Shown: positions 46,449-56,311 of the stretch, piece by piece | Layout: the number at the start of each line of letters is the position of its first letter | Numbering within the stretch: position 1 is the stretch's first letter | From: Nigrospora sphaerica | Taxonomy: Eukaryota > Ascomycota > Sordariomycetes > Amphisphaeriales > Apiosporaceae | DNA: 64,000 bases | NCBI GenBank assembly: GCA_018287875.1 | Contig: JAGVVL010000017.1 | Coordinates: forward strand, 2,914,001 to 2,978,000 | Direction: 5' to 3' | The notes under the pieces: generated by a model | Seen by the model: only the letters and a program-made list of their open reading frames with translations | Told to the model about the DNA's origin: nothing | Database searches by the model: none | Translations under genes and position numbers: made by a program

Positions 46449-48493
46449 CTAACGAAGGCCGATCACGCTCATCTCCAGCGTCCAAACTCTCCGAATCCAG
46501 ACCTTGAGCGTGCCGTCGACGCCCTCGACGTCGTCGAGATCCACGCCTTCCCACCAGCACCGGCGAGCGGGCTTGCGCCAGAACAGCAGCAGCTTCTGCG
46601 CCATGCCCACGGCGTTGTTGCCCGCGTCGTTGCCGCGGATGTCACTGCGCAGCCGGGCGAGCGCGAGACTGCAAACAACGGCCTTGTTGGGCTCGCCGGC
46701 ACGGTGGCCCCATTTGTCGTCGTGGTCGAAACCGCTGAAAAGCGCATTAGCATTCCTCTTCGCCCGCGCCGGGAAACAAATTCAACTCGGCTTACCCGGC
46801 GGTCAGCATCTCGATAAGGTGCGCCTCGGTCGTGCCCGGCTCGTCGCTGCGCTTCAGACCAGAGAAGATGCCGTTTTGACGGAGCAGTGCCCGGGCCGCA
46901 GCTCGCTTGACTTCGACCATCTCGGCGTGGCCAATATCGCGCCGAGGAGGGATAACGTAAAAGTCAAGATCCTCACGGAGTACAATGATGCCGGCACGCT
47001 TGCTGCCATCATCTCTCGAACCCCCCAGCGTATCAATGGGGGCAACGCCGCCTTCGGGCGATGCGTTGGGGGATGGCTCGTTAGGGATGGACTGGGCTAC
47101 ATTGCGGAAAAAGTCGAGCATGTATTGTAACGAAGCAGGGTCATACTGAGAGGGGAGGTCAGTGAGGTGTATATCGGCATTGGCAAGAATGTTGCGCGTA
47201 GTGGAGGAGTGGGCAACACCGCCGCAGGTAGAACTGGCGAGCAAACGAGAAGGAGAAGTGGAGGGGGACATGCTCGCAGGGGCGGCCTGGCTAAGAGGAC
47301 GATCGTTCTGGGTACTAACATCAACTTGGACGGCGTCACCCTCCGAGAAACCACCCATGTGGCCTTCAGGGAAGAGACCATTGGGGAACAGGGAGAGGAG
47401 AACGAATTCAGGCAGGGTCAGCAGTTCGTCTCGGGAGAGCACGAAGCGGGTGCCCCTGAGAGACATATGAGCTTGCTATTCTGCATAGACGGGCTTGGGG
47501 GGGACGTCGTTACTCACCGCAGGTCCATGGTAATCGTCTCATCAGCGCCGACATCTGCGGGAGCGTTCGTCAGTACCCGTGTCGTCGCCCGACCCAACCA
47601 CGGGCAGTCTTACCTCCGATGGTGTTGAGGGGCGGAGCTCCCTGCTGGACTTGAGTAATGATACTCGACGCTCCACCGGCGGCCGCCATTAGGTACGTGA
47701 AGGAGAGAAGCGGGCTGTCGCCTTCCGAGTAGGCGGGCGGGGGTTCGCTGGAATCGTCCTTCTTCTGAGCCGACGCTTTGGAGTCGGACGGGAGCGCGTC
47801 CTTGGTGTCGGCACCAGCGTCGTGACGGGCGGTGGGCGGTCCAGAGGCTGAAGATGCGACAACGACAGATGCGTCGAACGAGGTCGTGGCGCGCGGCGCG
47901 TAGGCGGGTGCTGCTGCTGTTGTTGCGACGGCGACAGCGGCAGACGAAGCGACGGCGTCTTCGGGGGTGGTGTCCTGGGCGGGTCCAAAGTATTCGTCGG
48001 CAAGGTGCTCGGCCGAGGCGTACTCGTAGAGAGTGGAAAAGGGCGGCGGCGGCGCTCGTCGCGGCTCAGGTACGGGCTCAGGCGGAAGAGAGGTCGAGGC
48101 CGAGGCGGCTGCAGGAGCTGGGTAGGGGTAGGGGTACTGAGGAGGCGGCGAAGGTCCACGGACGAGCTTGTTGGCGTCGTCGGTCACGATGGCGGCGTCG
48201 GGTCCCTGGGAGTGGTCGGGTGTCAAAGGATCGTCTTGGTGATCAGCAGATGGCAACCCGGAGGACACGGACGGTCCGTCGATGAGTTCCTGCGAGTCTG
48301 ACAATGTGGCGGTTGGATGGGTTCGCTCCTATCAGCGGACGGTTTGTGACGAGGTGACTGGGTTGGGCGGGCTGGGGGTCACGACGCGGGTTGCATCAAT
48401 CGGGCGGGTGTCCACACATGGAGAAACGGATGGGAAATTGCTGATGGCTGTCTGGGCTATTACTCGAGGGCCAGGGAAGCGAAGCGCGGTCAT
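46449..48493 (-). CDS. Whi2-like general stress response phosphatase activator
   Basis: Fungal homologue of Whi2, a BTB/KCTD-type protein that with Psr phosphatases links stress and nutrient signals to growth. The C-terminal exons are firm: 47614 leftwards, 47518-47554, 46796-47455 and 46449-46734, joined by GTAAGA, GTGAGT and GTAAGC introns. They encode FVLSRDELLTLPEFVLLSLF, FPNGLFPEGHMGGFSEGD, DPASLQYMLDFFRNVAQSIP, ARALLRQNGIFSGLK and a C-terminus with LLLFWRKPARRCWWEGVDL ending SVIGLR. The N-terminal 200 residues are Pro/Ala/Ser-rich and disordered. The start is uncertain. The exon ending at 47614 is open up to about 48301 but has no ATG there. One consistent model adds a 30-nt exon, 48464-48493 (MTALRFPGPR), spliced GTAATA...CAG to 48289, for 562 residues. 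Family confidence is high; the 5' end is low. Confidence 0.8.
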
Positions 48494-49756
48494 TCAATCT
48501 GCCGTCGTGAAGATTGCTAGATGAAGGTCGGAGCCTCTCCAGCGGCCATTGGACGGGCATCCCAGTCGCGATGGAGGCCGTTGCCAGGTTATTTCCGCCC
48601 GCTGAGGGGCCTGGCCGGCCTGGAAGGACCTTGGGAATGTATCTTCCGGGCATATCGTTGCCTGCCCGGTACATGCCGCACTGTTATGCTCGTGGGCGTG
48701 TTAGCTGTGTTACCGCTATGCAGCGACCAGGGGATCCTGAGGTAGCAGCAGGACGAGCCCACGAGCCCACGCTCGGGCCACAGCCCACCCTACCTGATGG
48801 ATACATCTGTGTAGTAGAGGAGGCTAGGTACCGGCCCTACATAATGCGGGCAAATAGGTACTTTTCAGCGACTGGCCGCCTAGCCGCTGGCGCTTGCTTA
48901 AGGGGTTCTCGGGGCGTGATGCATCTTAGGCAGTCTCGCTTCGCGTGATAAACCACCATCCGTCTGTCATCCCCGCGCGTTTGCGTCCACGTTGAAATCT
49001 AGGGCAAAGACGGGCAAACCTAAGCCCCGAGGGCACCAAGGCTGTCCGAAGCAGCTCACGTAAATGCCGAGGCGAATTCGCGAGGGTTTCTGATGTGGTT
49101 GCTTTGTAGCAGCAACCGTCATCTTCCAGGCATGGCTGGGCATGTTGAAAGTTCAACGCCAATACCTAAGAACCCGACTCTGCCGAACAATCGAGGAACC
49201 CGAAAGGGCAGCAGAACTAGGCCGGCATCACAACTACATCCAAAGGCCGACGCTTATCCCCCCCCCCTTGCGATACTCGGCCGTCGCTGTCGCTGGCGGA
49301 GATGGAAGAATCGCCAATTGTAAAGCCGACACCTCCAACACCAAGTGGGGCCGATGTCTTACACCGAGAGCGCAACGCCACACAGAAACTCCCCCCTCAC
49401 GGGCTGAAGTTGGCTTCTCGGCCGCTGGCCATCAGAGCCGCGATGACGCGAGCTCGTCATCAGGCCGTCTCTAGAGTCGCCTCTGTAAACCCTGATTCCA
49501 TCTCCTTGGCATGCTCGTCGGCAGCACCATGCCTCGCCAACCTCGGCGTCGCCGCTGCCGGTTACACAAGAGAGCCGCGAGATACGCGAATATGTCGTAT
49601 AAAAGGACAGGCGCCGCCTCCTCGTTGCCGTCTGTCAACTCGCTAGCAGAAACTGAAGCATACACGAATACACCGAATCACCAGTAAAAATACGGAGTTC
49701 CCTAGTCACACATTTTCATAGTCACCTCAAGTAGGAGATAGACCGACAACACGGTC
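48494..49756. other. Divergent intergenic region
   Basis: Lies between the Whi2-like gene (minus) and the FAD monooxygenase (plus), so it holds both promoters. GCTAGGTACCGG (48827-48838) and ATAGGTACTTTT (48855-48866) motifs are present. No gene is recognised. Confidence 0.5.
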
Positions 49757-51483
49757 ATGATCCAGAGCAACACCGACGTTTTGATCATCGGAGGAGGGCC
49801 AACCGGCACTGCACTGGCCCTGGAACTTGCAGTCAACAACATTCCATTTCGAATTGTCGACAAAGTGCTCTGCCGCTCCGACAAGTCAAGAGCCCTCGCC
49901 GTACAGCCTCGCACACTGGAGCTGCTGAACCGACATGGGCATATTCATGAGCTCATCGAGCGCGGCAACCAAGGCAGCGGCAGCACCCTTTTCATTAATG
50001 GAAAACGCATCATGGACCTCGATTTCGCGGAAACCCATGCCGGGGATGACACCGCCTTCCCCAACACCCTCATGATTTCCCAGAGCGACACAGAGCACTT
50101 CCTCGACAGGCGACTCGCCCAACACGGCCGGGCCGTCGAGTTCGGCCTGGAAGCCACTAGCATTGTCCAAGATGCCGACGGCGTCACCGCCGCCCTCAGA
50201 AGCGTGGAGAAAGCCCAGGATGCCGAGACCATCCGCGCCAAGTATGTCGTGGGCGCCGACGGTGCGCACAGCGCCGTTCGCCATGCCGCCAAGGACATAA
50301 CTTTCGAGGGTGCGGCCTATCCCCAGGACTTCATCCTATGCGACACCCACATACGGAACTCGGTTCTGCCCTGGAACCGGTTCTCGCTATGTTGGGGCTA
50401 TGGCGCTGTAGCGGTTTTTCCTCTCAAGGACGGTGTGGTCCGCATCGTGGCTTCCAGGCCTGACCATAGCGCCGACGAGGACGAAGAGCCACAACTCCGG
50501 GACTTCCAGAACTTGGTTGATCACATGGCTCCCGGCGACGGCGAGCTTTACGATCCCTCCTGGTTGGCGCGATTCAGGCTGCATCACCGTGTTGCCAGCA
50601 AGTACCGTCAGGGACGCTTGTTTGTGGCCGGCGACGCAGCGCATATCCACTCCCCTGCCGGAGGTCAAGGCATGAATACTGGTAGTAAGTGTCTACAATT
50701 CTTGCCACTTCCCCGACTACGTAGTCCCGTCTGCATCATTCGATACTGACTCCCGCGTCCACAGTCCAAGATGCGGTCAATTTGGGCTGGAAACTCGCCC
50801 GTGTCATTCGTGGCGCGAAGCCCGAGTCCCTCCTCGACTCGTATACAGCGGAGCGACGGCCCGTAGGCGAGCATCTGCTGCATTCATCCGATTACATGTT
50901 CAGCTGGACTGCGTCGACGAACCGTCTCTGGCTGTTTTTCAGAAATCTGCTGGTGCCGTGGATACTGCCCAGGCTCTACAGCGATGCCACCCGCCGAGCC
51001 CGCACGTTCCGCTTCGTGTCCCAGCTCGGGGTGCGCTACAGGAAGAGCCCGATCGTGGGCACTGCGAGCGGCTTCACGGGGCCGGTCCTGGGAGGAAACC
51101 GCGCCCCTGACGGGCCCCTAGAGAGCGATGGGAAGCAGCAGCAGCAGCAGCAGCAGCTCCACGAGCTGTTGACCGCCGACCGGCACCATCTACTTCTTTT
51201 CTCCGGGTCCGAGTCGAGCGCCATGGCCACAGAGGGGAACCTGCAGCGCGCCGAGCTGAACTTCAAGGACAGGAACCCCGACGATGCCGCGGTGCACATC
51301 ATATACGGACAGCCTCCCAACGGACAATCGGGCTACATTGATGCCACCGGCCGTCTACATAAGTACTATGGATTCGAGAAGACGCCGGGCTATGCATATG
51401 TACGCCCAGATGGATATGTGGCTCATACTGGGGCCCTGAGTGCGATTCCGGAGTTTATGGACTGGCTGGAACTGGATATGTGA
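49757..51483 (+). CDS. FAD-dependent aromatic-ring monooxygenase
   Basis: Class A flavoprotein hydroxylase of the PheA/TfdB type, which would hydroxylate a phenolic or related substrate with NAD(P)H and oxygen. Exons 49757-50684 and 50765-51483 give 548 residues. The 80-nt intron is GTAAGT...CAG with branch ACTGAC and keeps the frame through GMNTGIQDAVNLGWKL. Motifs: the FAD-binding VLIIGGGPTGTALALELA at the N-terminus, the DG motif VVGADGAHSAVRHA, and the GD motif LFVAGDAAHIHSPAGGQGMN. The C-terminal thioredoxin-like domain follows a linker with a seven-residue polyglutamine tract (CAG repeat near 51136-51156). It has no signal peptide. No neighbouring pathway genes reveal the substrate; catabolism of aromatics or a role in secondary metabolism are both possible. 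Confidence 0.92.
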
Positions 51484-52248
51484 TGCTTGCGGCGTTCTGT
51501 GCCTTTTAGCTTTCATAATTTTTTCTATTCCCCCCCTAAATCTTTCCTGTAGAATGTTTCAATAGCCCAGTCATTATCCAGCCGCAATTTTGTTGTTGTT
51601 GTTGTGGGGGGGGGGGGGGGGTGTCCCAAGACCTTCCACCACTCGGAGGCAAATGGTTGTCGATAGACGTTTAACGGCCAGTGAGATGTTTGCTGTTGGC
51701 AAAGTACACAGCATCCAAAGGGTGCAGCTGGCGGCCACGAAGCCATGAAAATGCCAGAAGCAGGTAGCAAATCTGGCTCAGTACCTTGACACACGGGGAT
51801 GGGCTTCTTCTACCCCTTTGATTCACCCCTGCCAACGCCCATTGTTGCTCTATATCGTGGGCCACCCAAGGCGCTCTAAAGTCTATGAAGGGAGCACCTT
51901 TGTGCAGTCTTTCAGTCAAAGTTAAACTGAACCTGCAATGTCCTTCAGTACAATGGGACACCTGTGAAGCGTCTGGTTCGTCCCGTCCGTGTAGTTCGCG
52001 TATTGCAAACCCACTACGCCACTGTTTGGGCGATAAAAGAGGCAACACTCTTCTTGGTTCAGAATACTTTGTGAGGAGGCGACTGCCAGAGACGGTCAAT
52101 ATCAGCCTCGGTCATCGCTTCAAGACAAATACCACATAATGCGCCCCGACTGCCCCCCCCCCCCCCAAGGCTCGTCGCTAGCAATGGGATCGTTGCGCGC
52201 CCTCCCAGCCTGCTATCTCTGGTTAGTGATCACCATTCCGCGAGCTTT
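51484..52248. other. Intergenic region with G and C homopolymers
   Basis: 3' flank of the monooxygenase. It contains TTGTTGTTGTTG followed by a run of 16 G (51606-51621) and a run of 14 C (52153-52166). No gene is seen. Confidence 0.6.
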
Positions 52249-52914
52249 ATGACTCGTAATCGCCTTCCGGCGCATGTACTCATCATGCCCCCAGCTCCAT
52301 GCCAGGCTGTGGGTGGTGTGCTCTTGGTTAGGGCTCCCACAAGACGCACGGCTTCCAGAAGTACAGAGAGCCCCCGGCCCCTCAGCAGCAGCCCACGAGG
52401 GAAAGAGCTTAGGGAAGACGACATACACCTTGTTCTAACCGAGAAGTCGCACTACCATACCAGGGAACAGACTGGCCTCATCTTACCCCTTTCCACACCC
52501 GACGGCAGCTCCTCGTTCCCGAGGCCCGGCAGAAACCCCGCCAGCCACGAGGGACGGCGAGCCCCTTCCGAGGAGGCCCCCCGGTCCCCTCTGCTGGCGG
52601 AGAACATGGCACGGTGGCGTGCGCTGTGTGCCGCCGTCGAGAACCCCGGCCCGGTGCCCGTCGCCCCGCCGGCCCAGGCAAGGGAACGTAAGAGAACCGG
52701 CAGGCCGGCCCCCCCCGAGGCGCTCGAAGCCGTGCGCCAGCTCGGCCGGGGCGTGCTCCCCGGCTGCTGTCCGGAGACGCCGGACCTTTCCGCCGGCGGT
52801 TCGGGCGCGGCACCGTACTCTTTGGGGCAGCGGGAACGGGAGAGATGTGCGCGAGCCGGCGCCGCCCTCTTCCGAGACTGTGGCGGAGAGGAGATGTGCC
52901 GGACACCGGGGTGA
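52249..52914 (+). CDS. Hypothetical ORF, doubtful
   Basis: An open frame of 221 codons. The part from the internal ATG at 52605 (MARWRALCAAVENPGPVPV) to the stop has GC-rich third positions, a basic segment and several cysteines (GCCPETP, DCGGEEMC). The first 118 codons are not coding-like. The reverse strand has competing open frames of similar length, so this may be chance in GC-rich DNA. No domain is recognised. Confidence 0.2.
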   Translation: MTRNRLPAHVLIMPPAPCQAVGGVLLVRAPTRRTASRSTESPRPLSSSPRGKELREDDIHLVLTEKSHYHTREQTGLILPLSTPDGSSSFPRPGRNPASHEGRRAPSEEAPRSPLLAENMARWRALCAAVENPGPVPVAPPAQARERKRTGRPAPPEALEAVRQLGRGVLPGCCPETPDLSAGGSGAAPYSLGQRERERCARAGAALFRDCGGEEMCRTPG

Positions 52915-53864
52915 GCTGCAATGGGCGACACCCGGTGTTGCATTTCATAGTACTTAGATCTGCTGGTTTTCTAGTGGACAAGCCAGCTCGGTTCGATTCC
53001 ATCGATGCCCGTCTTCAGAAGGCACCGAACGGGAAGGAGAAACAGAACGACAGGGACGGCCAAGAGCATACATACGCGATAAACGTCCCTAGAGCCTAAT
53101 GAAAGCAAGAATCCAGACATGCCTGAGCTCAAGTAAGTGGGCAGTTATGCATTTCGACAGGAGTTCGTCTTCGGAGGGATGCATGTGATTGGGGTATCTC
53201 TGACAAGGGGCTGTAGCCATCGCATTGGATGTAGCCAGCCACACCTATTTAGGCAACCCTATGCCAGGGATGCAGGAAGATGGGCACCGACATAGCACTT
53301 GATAGTCGATATGGAACAAGCCGATGAGCGTTGGACCTGGTAACCTGCAATCGTCAAGAAGCACCTCGATATTGCTATATGGCAAAACGTGGATGGCGTT
53401 TTTGACATCTCTTAATGGTCTCGCGGCGGGGGAGGTGTTGTACATGCTCACAAACGAATGATGAAATCGATCGGTTGTGGGGGGGGGGGGGGGGGTAACA
53501 AGGGAGAGCGTTGCATTGCCTAGTGGCCGGCACGGCGCCCCTTACGAACTTTAATACCAGACAAGCGCAGAGGATCCCCGAAGACGTCAACGTGCCGAGC
53601 CCCAAGACGCATTGGGTAAAATCTACCCGCTCCGGAACAACGATGGGTTTAAACAAGCAGAGAGAATTCCCATGCTTTGAGCCGCCCCGAGAATTTGTAT
53701 TACCACCCATTCCATACACTCACTATATACTCATACCATCCACACATACATATGCATATATATACACACATATACACACGCACAACAGCACCGACATCGA
53801 GACGACACGGCGATTTCCAACTTGAACGGCAACACGAGGTACACCCCTTGGCCCCGCCTTTCGA

Positions 53865-53904
<40 letters not shown>
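52915..53904. other. Intergenic region with homopolymer and microsatellites
   Basis: Contains 17 G (53479-53495), an AT/AC-rich dinucleotide stretch (about 53748-53785) and a long CT tract ending at the stop codon of the small cysteine-rich gene. No gene is seen. Confidence 0.55.

Positions 53905-53906
<2 letters not shown>
53870..53906. repeat. (TC)n microsatellite
   Basis: About 18 TC units. On the minus strand this is (GA)n directly overlapping the TGA stop (53905-53907) of the small cysteine-rich gene, so the stop lies within the first repeat unit. Confidence 0.9.
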
Positions 53907-53910
<4 letters not shown>

Positions 53911-54378
53911 GCTCCACGAGCTGCTGCTAGGGATGGACGCACTGCGGGAGGAGATGGAGGCGGCGGCGAGCTCCTCGGCCTCGCGGTCGGCGCGTTTGGC
54001 CTCCTTGGCCTGCTCGCGGGCCTCGGCCAAGAGGCGGTCCCAACAGTCGCCGCACATGCTGTTGTTCCAGTGCACCACCCTAAACGTTTCACGTCAGTAA
54101 ATCTTTTCCACCTCCCCCCCCGAAATCAGCTGTTCCCCAAGGGCCAAAGTTTCTCCATCGGGCGAGAAACGAGAAAAAAAGTCGGGACGGGGGAAGGTGC
54201 CAAGGGCGGGGTGCGGGAAATGGGGGAAACAAAGAAAGAAAGACGGAGGGGTGACTTACACCTTGTCCTCGTCACCGCCGGGCCCGAAGCAGCCTTGGAA
54301 CAGCCGCTCGCACGCTGCCACCCGTATGAAACCCCAGCAGTCGCACCCCATCCACCGCTGGTACAGTTCTTTGCACAT
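53905..54378 (-). CDS. Small cysteine-rich fungal protein, two exons
   Basis: Exons (minus) 54260-54378 and 53905-54079 give 97 residues. The intron is GTAAGT...TAG (180 nt) with branch TACTGAC. Translation begins MCKELYQRWMGCDCWGF and has cysteines at 2, 12, 14, 23, 30, 49, 52 and 97. C12-x-C14 and C49-x2-C52 (SMCGDCW) could bind a metal. After residue 55 comes a charged, probably helical stretch (AREQAKEAKRADREAEEL), then a serine-rich tail ending SWSC. There is no signal peptide, so it is probably intracellular. I cannot assign a function. Support comes from matched splice signals, continuity of the Cys-rich frame across the intron and strong third-position bias. A longer antisense frame over exon 1 appears spurious. 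Confidence 0.65.
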
Positions 54379-56311
54379 TGGGGGCGGCCTGCCGTGTGTC
54401 CGCGTGCGCGTCGGTGGATTCTCTAGAGGTTGGGGTCCCGGACCGAAACGAAAAACAAAAAACAAGAGGTGACGGTTCCCGTATCTCTCGGTTCTTGGTT
54501 CTCGAGGGGAGGGACCCGGCAAACCGCCGCGTGCGAGAGCACCCCGTTCCCGTCCTTGATTTTCTCGGACCCCGTTCGCTGGGCTTGAGAGGCGGAAACG
54601 ACAGAGACCCCCTTTTGGTTTTGGCGGCGGGTGCGAGGAGGTTGCGCGGCAAAAAGTCCCGTCGGGCCCGTGTCATCGCCCGGGCTCCGTCCGGCGTTAC
54701 CGCACAGCCCCGTCTCGTCCCGTCAATCCTGTGGCCCGGCACGGCCTCGACGGTCCAACCCTCGTGGTTCCGAAACGCAAGTTCCCGTCCGACAAAGAAC
54801 GCCTCTCAGTGTCGTGCGTTCCCGGTTCTTCCCTTTCCCGGTCGGCGAGGTCGGGGGGAGGGAACGGTACGGGGACAGAACAAGCGTCGGACGGCTTCGT
54901 TTCCCTCTTCGCTTTATAAAAAATTGGTTTCTAGACCCGGCGCGGGGGAAAGACCTGGAGCTGGGCTCTCTCGGCTGTCTAATAACAGCACTGATCATTT
55001 GCCGGGAATCCGCGACGTTCCTCAAGGGTCGAGCATTGGGGGCTTGGCTCGAAAAAGACGGCCAAACTACCTGGGTGCTGAATTCTCGACTCTCAACGTA
55101 TCGGCGTCGAATGCAAGTGGTTTCTTCCCGAACCCCCTGGTGCTGTCTAGTAACAGCTTCCGGGTAGCGAAGGGGAAAGGAGGAAAAAACCAACCAAAAC
55201 AGAAAACTACGGGGTCCGGGGAAGAAAGACGATGGGTCGGTCGGCAGTACCCGCCGTAACGGGCAAGCACGGAGGATGACTGGGGCGAGTAGGGTACGGC
55301 AGCAGCGAAACGGGTTCTCCGCGGGTTTGGGTGGGCGAGGGAGGGAAGGGGGGTGTGTATGTGAGTGAAAGATGGGGTGGGAAAAACGGGCGATGTCGTC
55401 GTCGGCTTTGCAAGGACGCGGACCGTTTGGGAAATCTGAGGTTTTGTGTGACCCTTGGGGCCTGGAACGGGGGGGCATTGACCGGGCAGGGGGTGCGGCA
55501 GGCAAAAGGCAGCGTCTTCTTACAGCCACGCGCATACCAGGTCAGGCGTATATACTACCTAATGGAGATGGCCGTAGGCAAAAGAAGCACAAACACACAC
55601 CGCCACGGCCCGGCCCTGTCTGTCCGCCTGTCCGTCTACTACCAGCTCGTATCCTGCCCGCCTCTCTGCCCGCCGCTCCTTATCATTCTCCCTCCTCTCT
55701 TTCTCCCCCGGAACCCATGGTGAAACCATTGGATGACCGATCCACTCCGCCCTCACCCCCTACGCGCGCGAAATTTCCCGAAGGTTCTCGGCCGAACCCA
55801 TGGCGCGAGCAGGGCTGTAGCCGCTTTCACTGGGGCGCTTAGTTCCGCCTCGTGCTGCGGCAACGTCATCCTGCCTCACTTTGCTTTAGGGATCGAGATC
55901 GTCAGGGACATCTCCGCCGAGCCACCGGCGCTGCCCAAAAAAACTCCACAGCTGGGCTGGGAGGGGTGGCCAAGAGCCGAAGGGCCGGCGCAAAACTCCA
56001 CAGCTCTAGTACGAACGGGTGGGCGCGAGCATGTCCACAAACAAAGAGGTTAACCCCCCGCTTAGGCTTGGGGGGGGGGGTTTCGTAACTACTACTAAGT
56101 AATACAGCATATGTCTAAACCGCGGCCGTCCGTAACGTAGTACCAAGTTCCTCTCGGGCAGGCGAAAGAGAGGGGGGAGACGGGTGGCCTCGGCGGCATG
56201 TACCTCAGCGCCGGACGCCTGCAGCTCGCTCCGAGACGAGACGGGTTCACCCCTTCCCCCCTTGCCGCGTCGAGGGGGCCCGCCGAGCCGGGGAAGGGGG
56301 GGGGGGGTGTA
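54379..56311. other. Intergenic region
   Basis: Holds the promoter of the small cysteine-rich gene on the left and the 3' flank of the amidase on the right. Open frames on both strands across 54.4-55.5 kb lack signatures and consistent codon bias. G runs at 56070-56080 (11) and 56296-56307 (12) are present, the second only five bases from the amidase stop codon (56312-56314). Confidence 0.5.

Noticed and set aside
52990..53000. GGTTCGATTCC, a perfect match to a tRNA B-box
   Set aside because: The flanking bases cannot form a T-arm stem or acceptor stem, and no A-box lies at the required distance. No tRNA gene is supported.
54378..55259. 293-codon plus-strand frame
   Set aside because: It begins antisense to the first exon of the small cysteine-rich gene, competes with equally long frames on the other strand and has no domain.
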